In this document: in pieces, positions 1 to 5,852 of the stretch
Layout: each line of letters begins with the position of its first letter
How positions within the stretch are numbered: the stretch's first letter is position 1
Assembly: GCA_029931995.1 (NCBI GenBank)
Contig: JAOZQX010000004.1
Span: forward strand, 8,036 to 13,887
Direction of reading: 5' to 3'
From: Bacteroidales bacterium
GTDB taxonomy: Bacteria; Bacteroidota; Bacteroidia; Bacteroidales; GCA-2711565
Length of the DNA stretch: 5,852 bases
Program-made: the position numbers and the translations under genes
Notes under the pieces: generated by a model
Seen by the model: only the letters and a program-made list of their open reading frames with translations
Databases searched by the model: none
What the model was told of the DNA's origin: nothing

Positions 1-22
1 TTATCGACAATTTGTGAATTAA

Positions 23-49
23 TTTGATTTAGAATTTCCCTTATCTTTG
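23..49 (+). promoter_or_regulatory. Candidate Bacteroidota promoter for the deacetylase/acyltransferase pair
   Basis: TATCTTTG at 42-49 matches the Bacteroidota -7 element TAnnTTTG exactly. The nearest -33-like TTTG lies at 23-26 and leaves only 15 bases between the elements, shorter than the usual 17-23; another TTTG at 11-14 would leave 27. The -7 box is convincing and the -33 box is weak. Transcription would begin at roughly 53-56, which favours the ATG at 75 over the GTG at 57 as the start of the following gene. Confidence 0.5.
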
Positions 50-74
50 TTAGATAGTGGAACGAAATTTTAAA

Positions 75-1379
75 ATGCTTCTTGTTTATTCAATAGATAA
101 AACTGCCCGCCTCGATTATATTCTTGATCAGGTGTTAAGCAATTTTTTGGGTTTGGAATGGCAATTTACACAAGATGCCAAAGAGTTTCTTGCATATGCC
201 GGATCTAAGTTTAATTATTCGAATACTCGTTTAGGAAAAGAAATTTGGTTTCAACCTTACGGTTTGTTAAATGAAAACGGAATTGATGAGCCTCAGCCGG
301 ATTGCTTTTTATGGAAGGCACTTCCTGTGTTTTTTAAAGTGGATGAATCCGCTGCCTTGCCTTTTGATATTTTTTCGCTGGTTTTTTATTTGATCACCCG
401 ATATGAGGAATATGGCCATAAAGTGAAATATGATTTGCATGGCAGGTACATTCCTCAACAAAGCATTGCGTATAAAAATAAGTTTTTGGGAATTCCTTTG
501 GTAGATGTCTTGATTGTTCAGTTGAAACTGGTGCTGGGTTCAAAATATCCAATGTTGAATTTCAAAAAAAACAATTACCAATATTTACCCACCTTCGATA
601 TTGATGTGTTGTTTGCTCACAAAGCAAAACCATTTTGGCGGTTGCTGGGAGGGAGCTTTCGGAATTTATTGTCGTTGAAATTTGATTTGTTAAAGAAAAG
701 AATAAGCGTTTTTAAGGGTAAAGAAAAAGATCCCTTTGATAATTTTGATGAATTATTGTCGGGTACAAAGCATATGTGTGATCAGCCTCTTGCATTTATA
801 AATTTTGGACGATATAGCACTTTCGATAAAAATAATTCAATTTCAAATCCACTTGTTTCCGATTTCCTAAAGCATTTAAATTCGAGATTTAAACCTGCCC
901 TGCATCCCTCATACCGTTCCAATGATAGTAAAAGGGAATTAAAATCAGAAGTTTTAAGATTTAAAAAAATTTATGCATCTAAGCCTTTACAAAGTCGGCA
1001 GCATTTTATTCGTTTGTCTTTCCCATACACCTATCAGGATTTGATAGATATTGGAATTAAGGAGGATTATTCGATGGGTTATCCTTCGCACATTGGCTTT
1101 AGAGCAAGCACCTCTTTCCCGTTTTATTTTTATGATTTAACGAAAGAAGAAAAAACGGCATTGAAAGTTTATCCATTTGCATTTATGGACGGAACACTCT
1201 TCGATTATTTAAAATTATCGAATGAAAAGGCTTTAACGCTGGTCGAAAAAACAGCTATACTTGTTCAAAAAGTTGGAGGTGTGATGATTGGGATTTGGCA
1301 CAACTCTTTCATTGCTGATGACCCATTGCGAATGAATTTTTTTAACGAGCTTACCGAAAAATTAAAACCAAAAAGCTGA
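75..1379 (+). CDS. Polysaccharide deacetylase family protein (Bacteroidota type, DUF7033-like N-terminus)
   Basis: Probable carbohydrate-esterase-4-like (NodB fold) deacetylase removing acetyl groups from a surface or secreted polysaccharide; the substrate is unknown. Counting 434 residues from ATG 75, the first ~165 form the N-terminal region typical of these Bacteroidota proteins (MLLVYSIDKTARLDYIL). Next come the metal-site-like TFDID at 173-177, HPSYRS at 277-282, MGYPSHIGFRA at 334-344 and WHN at 408-410, in the order of the NodB motifs. The first motif reads D-I-D instead of the classical D-D, so activity should not be assumed. No signal peptide or membrane segment is evident, suggesting cytoplasmic location or leaderless export. 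The frame also offers GTG at 57 (440 residues), but the promoter would place transcription start almost on that codon, and homologues I recall begin near ML(L/I)VY. The stop overlaps the next start (TGATG), implying co-translation. Family assignment is fairly sure; substrate is inference. Confidence 0.88.
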   Translation: MLLVYSIDKTARLDYILDQVLSNFLGLEWQFTQDAKEFLAYAGSKFNYSNTRLGKEIWFQPYGLLNENGIDEPQPDCFLWKALPVFFKVDESAALPFDIFSLVFYLITRYEEYGHKVKYDLHGRYIPQQSIAYKNKFLGIPLVDVLIVQLKLVLGSKYPMLNFKKNNYQYLPTFDIDVLFAHKAKPFWRLLGGSFRNLLSLKFDLLKKRISVFKGKEKDPFDNFDELLSGTKHMCDQPLAFINFGRYSTFDKNNSISNPLVSDFLKHLNSRFKPALHPSYRSNDSKRELKSEVLRFKKIYASKPLQSRQHFIRLSFPYTYQDLIDIGIKEDYSMGYPSHIGFRASTSFPFYFYDLTKEEKTALKVYPFAFMDGTLFDYLKLSNEKALTLVEKTAILVQKVGGVMIGIWHNSFIADDPLRMNFFNELTEKLKPKS

Positions 1380-2314
1380 TGAACATCCGCTACTTGCAAA
1401 ACCACGAAATTGAAGCAGATAAATGGGATAATTGTATTGCCCATTCGTTCAATGGTTTGGTGTATGCATACAGCTGGTATTTGGATGCGGTTTGTCAGGA
1501 GTGGCACGCTTTGGTCGAAGGCGATTATGAACGAGTTTTCCCCTTAGTAGTAAAAAGAAAATTTGGTGTCGATTTAATTTATCAGCCATTTTTCACGCAG
1601 CAGTTGGGTTTATTTTCCCGAAAAATTTTGAACTCGGAAGTGGTAGAAAAGTTCATTGATAAAATCCCATCAAAATACAAATATGCCGAAATTAATTTAA
1701 ACGCCCTGAATAAAATTGATAATCGGAAATTTGACAGCTCCCCTCAATTAAATCTTGAGTTAGATTTGATTAAATCGTATGATAAAATTCGAAAAGAATA
1801 TTCTAAAGGCCTGAAAGATAATTTGAGAAAAGCAGATAAAGCCGACTTAAGCATTAATAAAAATATAAAACCCGATGAGGTAATTCGTTTGTTTAGAGAA
1901 AATCGGGGAAAGGAATTTGGAAACATTAAGGATACTGACTATTTGCGTTTTAAGCGCTTGGTTTATTCGGGTGTTTACAAGGGCATGACCGATGTATACG
2001 GAGTTTATACGCGGATGAATGAGCTTTGTGCAGGAGGTGTTTTTATACGTTCTCATAACCGGGCTAGTTTTTTATTTTCGGGATTAAGTGCCTCCGGAAA
2101 ACAAGTAGGTGCTATGCCGTTTTTATTGGATGCTTACATTCAGGATCATGCTGAACGGCATTTAACCTTCGATTTTGAAGGGTCGAACGATGAGTCACTT
2201 GCACGCTTTTATAAGAGCTTTGGGGCGCAAGAGGTTTGGTATTTGAAATTGATAATAAATCGGATGAAACTGTTTCACCGATTTGGTTTTAAAATGCATC
2301 GAAAATTGAAATAG
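1379..2314 (+). CDS. FemAB/GNAT-like acyltransferase (Acetyltransf_6/BioF2-like fold)
   Basis: A 311-residue soluble protein resembling the FemAB-like GNAT proteins found beside polysaccharide genes in Bacteroidota. The N-terminal half carries features usual for this group: NGLVYAYSWYLDAVC at 25-39 and the strand/loop FPLVVKRKFGVDLIYQPFFT at 54-73. A basic helix YSKGLKDNLRKADKA at 141-155 starts the second GNAT-like half. The C-terminal hallmark is TFDFEGSNDESLARFYKSFG at 263-282, close to the DFEGS...ARFY..FGA pattern of the family. Such proteins transfer an acyl or aminoacyl group to an amine; the donor and acceptor here cannot be read from sequence. No signal peptide or transmembrane segment is seen, so the cytoplasm is likely. 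Its ATG shares one base with the upstream deacetylase stop, so the two are probably translationally coupled and act in the same glycan-modification step or pathway (inference). There is no clear terminator after it; the next promoter begins 12 bases downstream. Confidence 0.85.
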   Translation: MNIRYLQNHEIEADKWDNCIAHSFNGLVYAYSWYLDAVCQEWHALVEGDYERVFPLVVKRKFGVDLIYQPFFTQQLGLFSRKILNSEVVEKFIDKIPSKYKYAEINLNALNKIDNRKFDSSPQLNLELDLIKSYDKIRKEYSKGLKDNLRKADKADLSINKNIKPDEVIRLFRENRGKEFGNIKDTDYLRFKRLVYSGVYKGMTDVYGVYTRMNELCAGGVFIRSHNRASFLFSGLSASGKQVGAMPFLLDAYIQDHAERHLTFDFEGSNDESLARFYKSFGAQEVWYLKLIINRMKLFHRFGFKMHRKLK

Positions 2315-2325
2315 TTTATGTAGGC

Positions 2326-2355
2326 TTTGGTATTACTTGCTTTTTTGTACATTTG
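2326..2355 (+). promoter_or_regulatory. Bacteroidota-type promoter for upp and the permease
   Basis: TTTG at 2326-2329 and TACATTTG at 2348-2355 match the -33 (TTTG) and -7 (TAnnTTTG) elements of the Bacteroidota primary sigma factor, with 18 bases between them, inside the usual 17-23. Transcription would start near 2359-2362 and leave a leader of about 22 bases before the ATG at 2383. It lies in the 68-base gap after the acyltransferase gene and divides the rightward genes into two units. Confidence 0.75.
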
Positions 2356-2382
2356 TGGGGCTTAGCTAAAAATTTAATAATT

Positions 2383-3033
2383 ATGGTTTATAATCTTGGT
2401 AAAAAAAATAGTTTGTTGAACCAGTTCTTGTCAGAACTTAGAGACGAAAAAATTCAAACTGACAGAATGCGTTTCAGAAAAAACCTTGAACGTTTAGGTG
2501 AAATATTTGCTTACGAATTAAGTAAAAAACTTGATTATGAATCCGAGGAAATTATTACCCCGCTTGGTGTCACAAATATTCCGCTTTTAAAAGAACAACC
2601 TGTGTTGGCAACAATTTTTAGAGCAGGAATACCTTTGCATCAAGGCATGTTAAATTATTTTGATCGTGCCGATAATGCCTTTATTTCAGCTTATAGAAAA
2701 TATCAAAAAAACGAAAAATTTGATATTCGGATTGAGTACTCATCCAGCCCCGATTTGGAAAATCGTATTTTGATTATTTCGGATGTGATGCTGGCCAGTG
2801 GAGCTTCTTTTGTGATGGCCTACAAAGAGTTGTTGACCAATGGAAAACCGAAGCACACACATTTTGTTTCAGCAGTAGCTAGTGCCGAAGGTGTTGAATA
2901 CATAAAAAAACATTTGCCAAGTACAAAAGTGAGTTTATGGCTTGGTGCTATCGATGATGAGTTAACTGCTAAATCATATATTGTGCCTGGTTTGGGCGAT
3001 GCCGGAGATTTGGCCTATGGCATAAAAAAATAA
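2383..3033 (+). CDS. upp: Uracil phosphoribosyltransferase
   Basis: Converts uracil and PRPP to UMP and pyrophosphate in cytoplasmic pyrimidine salvage. Counted from ATG 2383 the protein has 216 residues, normal for bacterial Upp. Recognisable parts are SLLNQFLSELRDEKIQTDRM at 10-29 with the conserved RFRKN after it, the FRAGIPLHQGML loop at 79-90, the PRPP-binding segment ILIISDVMLASGAS at 129-142 (counterpart of the DPMLATGGS motif) and the C-terminal uracil-binding PGLGDAGDLAYG at 202-213. The substitutions V for P and S for T in the PRPP segment resemble other Bacteroidota versions and do not suggest loss of function. A TTG at 2353 would add ten residues, but it lies inside the -7 promoter box and cannot be on the transcript, so ATG 2383, preceded by an A/T-rich leader, is chosen. 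The permease gene follows after 3 bases, so the two are almost certainly co-transcribed. Confidence 0.95.
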   Translation: MVYNLGKKNSLLNQFLSELRDEKIQTDRMRFRKNLERLGEIFAYELSKKLDYESEEIITPLGVTNIPLLKEQPVLATIFRAGIPLHQGMLNYFDRADNAFISAYRKYQKNEKFDIRIEYSSSPDLENRILIISDVMLASGASFVMAYKELLTNGKPKHTHFVSAVASAEGVEYIKKHLPSTKVSLWLGAIDDELTAKSYIVPGLGDAGDLAYGIKK

Positions 3034-3036
3034 TTT

Positions 3037-4278
3037 ATGAACAACCTGATCGTTGAAAACATACGTATTTCGCTGGAGGCTATTCGGAGTCATTTGCTCA
3101 GGAGTATTCTTACCGTTTTAATTATTGCTTTTGGCATCATGGCTTTGGTTGGAATATTAACAGCTATCGACTCTATAAAATACTCCCTGAACGAGAATTT
3201 TGCAATGATGGGTGCCAATACTTTTACTCTACGAAATAGAGAATTGAATATACACATTGGTGGAGGCAATCAGCGAAGTGAACGTTTCCAGTCAATTACC
3301 TATAAGCAAGCCCTCGAATTTAAAGACACTTATACTTTTCCGGCTTATACCTCAGTTTATACTTTTGGTACCGGCATTGCAACTCTAAAATATGAATCGA
3401 AAAAAACAGATCCCAATGTTCGCATAGTTGGTTCGGATGAAAATTATTTTATCACTTCCGGATTGGAAATTGAAAAGGGTAGGAATTTTAATCAGAACGA
3501 GGTTTATTTTGGATCGAGTGTTGCGGTAATCGGGAGTGAGATTGCGAGTCGACTGTTTGAAAAAAATGAAAATCCGATTGATAAAATTATTTCGGTAGGC
3601 CCTGGGAAATACAGGATAATTGGTGTGCTGAAAGAAAAAGGATCGAGTGTAGGTTTTAATAGCGATCGACGTTGCATATTGCCTTTAAATAATGTACGTC
3701 AATATTTTTCGCGACCCAATATGAATTTTAGCATCAATATAAATGTTGATATGTCTGAAAAAATGGAACCGGCTATTGGCGAAGCTACTGGATTGTTCCG
3801 TGTGATTCGTGGTGACATACTTGGCGAACCGGATACTTTTGGTGTAGCTAAAAGTGATTCGATTGCTGAAATGTTAATTGGTTTAACCGGCAAGGTAAGG
3901 CTCGCTGCTACTTTTATCGGTTTAATTACTTTGATGGGTGCAGCCATTGGCCTGATGAATATTATGCTTGTTTCGGTTACTGAACGTACTCGCGAAATAG
4001 GTGTTCGTAAAGCAATGGGAGCTACAAAGCGAACTATTCGTAATCAGTTTTTTGTTGAAGCAATTGTGATTGGCCAATTAGGAGGTCTTGTAGGAATATT
4101 CTTAGGTATATTAATTGGAAATATAATGTCTCTTGTAATAGGAAGTGCATTTATTGTTCCTTGGGAATGGATATTATTAGGCGTTGGCTTATGCTTTTCT
4201 GTAGCTGTTATTTCAGGTATAATACCTGCCCACAAAGCAGCAAAATTAGATCCTATCGAGTCCTTACGATATGAATAA
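3037..4278 (+). CDS. ABC transporter permease, MacB/FtsX type
   Basis: Inner-membrane subunit of a MacB-type (type VII) ABC transporter; these act as mechanotransmitters that drive export of macrolides, peptides, lipoproteins or other periplasmic substrates. The 413-residue protein has the full layout: a short cytoplasmic N-terminus with RSHLLRSILTVL at 17-28, membrane segment 1 at about 20-43, a large periplasmic MacB_PCD-like domain at about 44-285, and an FtsX domain with membrane segments at about 286-310, 337-364 and 375-397. The cytoplasmic coupling segment ERTREIGVRKAMGATKRTI at 316-334 and the ending PAHKAAKLDPIESLRYE at 397-413 are diagnostic. There is no ATPase domain and no ATPase gene in the window, so the partner must be encoded elsewhere. 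The substrate cannot be inferred. The gene starts 3 bases after upp and probably shares its promoter; a terminator overlaps its stop codon. Confidence 0.93.
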   Translation: MNNLIVENIRISLEAIRSHLLRSILTVLIIAFGIMALVGILTAIDSIKYSLNENFAMMGANTFTLRNRELNIHIGGGNQRSERFQSITYKQALEFKDTYTFPAYTSVYTFGTGIATLKYESKKTDPNVRIVGSDENYFITSGLEIEKGRNFNQNEVYFGSSVAVIGSEIASRLFEKNENPIDKIISVGPGKYRIIGVLKEKGSSVGFNSDRRCILPLNNVRQYFSRPNMNFSININVDMSEKMEPAIGEATGLFRVIRGDILGEPDTFGVAKSDSIAEMLIGLTGKVRLAATFIGLITLMGAAIGLMNIMLVSVTERTREIGVRKAMGATKRTIRNQFFVEAIVIGQLGGLVGIFLGILIGNIMSLVIGSAFIVPWEWILLGVGLCFSVAVISGIIPAHKAAKLDPIESLRYE

Positions 4279-4300
4279 AGACTCGCGATAGCGGGTTTTT
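4277..4300 (+). terminator. Intrinsic terminator of the upp-permease unit
   Basis: ACTCGC (4281-4286), loop GATA, and GCGGGT (4291-4296) form a six-pair stem with one U-G wobble, followed by TTTT, then ATTGTT. A-rich bases upstream (4277-4280) can pair with the T tract to extend the stem to ten pairs including one more wobble. The left arm overlaps the permease stop TAA (4276-4278). On the minus strand both wobble pairs become C-A type mismatches and the T tract is interrupted, so it should work mainly for rightward transcription. Confidence 0.72.
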
Positions 4301-4304
4301 ATTG

Positions 4305-5852
4305 TTAGTTTGGTATAGCAAATATATTTGTTTCGTTTCTATAACCGGTCAAATCTTGGTACCAATCAGTGTATAACTCTCCACCACTTTCTGCCCATTC
4401 AACAAATTTTAAATGTCCAGAAATAATTTCTGCTTTCTCAACGGTATAAGAATAAACTATTGGGATGTTAATGACCCAAGGTAAATTATTTGCTGTTTTG
4501 TAATATCTATTGCTGTTAGCATTTGAATTGTCGTGCATTGTTCCGAAATAACTATCATCAGCAAGATTTGTCGGACTCATATTTGGTAGATGAATTTCTT
4601 TTCCTCTTTCGCCATCAACAATTAAAAAAGGATTGAAATTATGAATATTAATGTCTTCAGAAATATATGTGTCTGAGTTGAAATTAATATTGATTTTAAT
4701 TGTGTCAGGTTCAACATATGGAGCCGATGGTGTTACATTAACTCCAAATCCTGATGCTGCTTGCATAATGGCTTTTGCATTGTCAAAAACGATGACAGTA
4801 ATTTTGTCTTGACCTGCTTCTGCTCCATTTTCATTTAGCGTAATGATGCCTTGTTGTAAATCATATCCGCTAATATTTACATCTGTATTTTGGATGTCGG
4901 GGTTGGGTAATTGAAAACCAAAACCATTACTAAAGCCAGCACCAATTGCTTTGATTACAAAATTTGCTTTGATATCGCTTACTTTGTTTGCTGCGTTTGT
5001 AATTGTTGTGAACCGATAATCTAGTACCAGATCATTAAAATCATAATCTCCTTTACCCGGCCACAAATCTTCAAATGCAAGACTTCCGTATGATGTAGCA
5101 GGATAAAAATTGTTAAAAGCCCTACCGGGATCTTCCGGGTAGTCATCTTCATTATCGGGAATGCCATCACCATCAGCATCCTCTGCAGCATCCTGTTTTT
5201 GAAATACACTTTGAATTTCAGTGTGACCTAAAGCTGCACCATAAATCCTGATATCATCAATAAAACCATTAAAAAACTTTTGATCACCTTGATCAGAACC
5301 AAATGAAACATTACGTGAATTTATTTTTAATTGCCCTGCAACTTCCTCGCTGTTCTTAAGTTGACCATTTACATATAATTTTAACATAGTTCCATTATAT
5401 GTCATTGCAATATGATACCATTCACCTAATATTGGTCTACCATTATTCCAATTAAGACTTTTGCTGGTATTGTTAGCCAATCGAATTCCTGCTTTCCAGC
5501 CTTGCCATATGTCGAGTCCAATACCGTGCCCATCCCAGTCTCCTTTTTCTACAACTTTAGCTGTTTTATTTTCGGTTATTTTTGCCCATGCCATTATCGT
5601 GATTGCGCTGGTGAGGTTTAAATTCCCTGAATTTGGAACAATTACATAATCATCATTACCATCAAATGATAAACAACTGCCAGAAACACCAGTCCCCCCC
5701 CAATTTGCTCCATAAATTGTTCCGTTGTTGCCTCCAATAGGATCGTTAACTGTACTACCACTGCCTTGGCTGAAATCCCATTTGGAGATTAAATTTGCTG
5801 AACCATCATTTGGGTTTTGTGTTGTCGTGTATATTTGGTTAATTTCTTCAAC
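4305..5852 (-). CDS. LamG and LruC/DUF4842 domain surface protein, N-terminus beyond window
   Basis: C-terminal 515 residues of a probably secreted or outer-surface protein. The frame has no stop up to the right edge; the ATG at 5592-5594 lies inside a domain and is not the start. Counting from the edge, residues 1-11 (EEINQIY) look like the end of an earlier LamG domain. Residues ~21-217 are a LamG/concanavalin-like domain: KWDFSQGSGSTVND, LSFDGNDDYV (61-70), GEWYHIAMTYNGTMLKLYVN (143-162) and GFIDDIRIYGAAL (196-208). DADGDGIPDNEDDYPED (225-241) is an Asp-rich, thrombospondin-3-like calcium-binding linker. Residues ~247-515 are the LruC/DUF4842 region: YGSLAFEDLWPGKGDYDFND (255-274), FNPFLIVDGERGKEIHLP (406-423) and LPWVINIP (457-464). 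LruC was named from a Leptospira lipoprotein; its biochemical role is unclear to me. LamG suggests glycan or protein binding, so adhesion is plausible but inferred. No typical type IX sorting tail follows LruC. Signal peptide and promoter would lie outside the window. Confidence 0.92.
   Translation of the reverse strand, partial: VEEINQIYTTTQNPNDGSANLISKWDFSQGSGSTVNDPIGGNNGTIYGANWGGTGVSGSCLSFDGNDDYVIVPNSGNLNLTSAITIMAWAKITENKTAKVVEKGDWDGHGIGLDIWQGWKAGIRLANNTSKSLNWNNGRPILGEWYHIAMTYNGTMLKLYVNGQLKNSEEVAGQLKINSRNVSFGSDQGDQKFFNGFIDDIRIYGAALGHTEIQSVFQKQDAAEDADGDGIPDNEDDYPEDPGRAFNNFYPATSYGSLAFEDLWPGKGDYDFNDLVLDYRFTTITNAANKVSDIKANFVIKAIGAGFSNGFGFQLPNPDIQNTDVNISGYDLQQGIITLNENGAEAGQDKITVIVFDNAKAIMQAASGFGVNVTPSAPYVEPDTIKININFNSDTYISEDINIHNFNPFLIVDGERGKEIHLPNMSPTNLADDSYFGTMHDNSNANSNRYYKTANNLPWVINIPIVYSYTVEKAEIISGHLKFVEWAESGGELYTDWYQDLTGYRNETNIFAIPN
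4308..5114 (-). other. LruC / DUF4842 C-terminal region of the surface protein
   Basis: Approximate limits. It begins with NNFYPATSYGSLAFEDLWPG and KGDYDFNDLV, the signature of LruC-domain proteins, and continues through a beta-rich stretch to the DUF4842 part with FNPFLIV, EIHLPNMSPTNLADDSYFGT, LPWVINIP and a final FVEWAESGGE followed by DWY. It reaches the stop codon directly, as is usual for this family. Confidence 0.87.
5202..5792 (-). other. LamG (concanavalin A-like, Laminin_G_3) domain within the surface protein
   Basis: Approximate domain limits within the leftward gene. The opening pattern W-D-F-x(3)-G-S-G-x(3)-N-D, the LSFDGNDDYV strand, the W-Y-H-I-A-x-T-Y central strand with LYVNG, and the closing G-F-I-D-D-I-R-I-Y are the classical order of bacterial LamG domains. 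The domain ends in TEIQSVF just before the Asp-rich linker. Confidence 0.88.
5694..5701 (-). repeat. G8 homopolymer tract inside the LamG coding sequence
   Basis: Eight consecutive C on the plus strand, read as G8 in the coding direction, encode the end of Trp plus Gly-Gly (N-W-G-G-T) in the LamG domain. With eight bases the frame is intact on both sides (TIYGANW before, SGSCLSFDG after). It is the longest G/C run in an otherwise A/T-rich window and is long enough to be prone to slippage; any regulatory meaning is speculative. Confidence 0.6.

Noticed and set aside
1265..2056. Minus-strand open frames across the deacetylase/acyltransferase junction and the acyltransferase gene
   Set aside because: They are short, lie entirely antisense to well-supported genes, and show no recognisable domain or promoter.
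2401..2408. A8 run near the start of upp as a slippage site
   Set aside because: It encodes Lys-Lys-Asn in an A/T-rich gene where such runs are common, and upp is a housekeeping gene with no reason for phase variation.
3699..4235. Minus-strand open frames inside the permease gene
   Set aside because: They mirror the hydrophobic and periplasmic codons of the permease and have no independent support.
5122..5142. Imperfect inverted repeat CTACC...GGTAG around the Asp-rich linker
   Set aside because: The stem has a G-G mismatch, lies within conserved coding sequence (YPEDPGR), and has no T tract; coincidence is likely.
5592..5594. ATG as the start of the leftward gene
   Set aside because: It falls in the middle of the LamG domain (ITI-MAWAK), and the frame upstream encodes the missing first strands of that domain without any stop.
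5461..5649. Plus-strand frame encoding a hydrophobic-looking 62-residue peptide
   Set aside because: It is antisense to the LamG domain, and its apparent hydrophobicity comes from the complement of the LamG codons; no promoter precedes it.
1..5852. CRISPR array, tRNA/rRNA, insertion sequence or attachment site
   Set aside because: No regularly spaced direct repeats, RNA gene signatures, transposase or integrase motifs, or terminal inverted repeats were found on reading both strands.

Overview
The window looks like chromosomal DNA of a low-GC member of the Bacteroidota. The evidence is the protein families (a Bacteroidota-type polysaccharide deacetylase paired with a FemAB/GNAT-like protein, and a LamG plus LruC/DUF4842 surface protein), two matches to the Bacteroidota -7 promoter element TAnnTTTG, and starts preceded by A/T-rich sequence instead of Shine-Dalgarno sites. 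A marine Marinilabiliales/Marinifilaceae-like lineage would fit, but that is an impression from the proteins and not shown by the sequence.

Layout. Four genes read rightward in two likely transcription units, and one large gene reads leftward and runs off the right edge. Unit 1 (1-2314): a promoter candidate, a polysaccharide deacetylase family protein (75-1379), and a FemAB/GNAT-like acyltransferase whose start codon overlaps the deacetylase stop by one base. Unit 2 (2326-4300): a good TTTG-N18-TAnnTTTG promoter, uracil phosphoribosyltransferase (upp, 2383-3033), a MacB/FtsX-type ABC transporter permease 3 bp downstream, and a hairpin/T-tract terminator overlapping the permease stop codon. 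Minus strand (4305 to the right edge): the C-terminal 515 residues of a secreted or surface protein with the end of one LamG domain, a complete LamG domain, a calcium-binding-type Asp-rich linker and a C-terminal LruC/DUF4842 region.

How the genes relate. The first two probably act on the same cell-surface glycan (one removing acyl groups, the other transferring an acyl or aminoacyl group), but this rests on family and translational coupling only. upp is pyrimidine salvage. The permease next to it has no ATPase in the window and no obvious functional link to upp. The LamG-LruC protein is convergent with the permease and only 26 bp separates their stop codons. Nearly all the window is coding, and there is no gene-free stretch over 300 bases, RNA gene, CRISPR array, mobile element or origin that I can support.

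No clear new system is evident. The points most worth a second look are an in-frame G8 tract in the surface-protein gene, signs that this gene carries tandem LamG domains, the upp-permease pairing, and two start sites where the promoter position argues for a start downstream of the longest reading frame.
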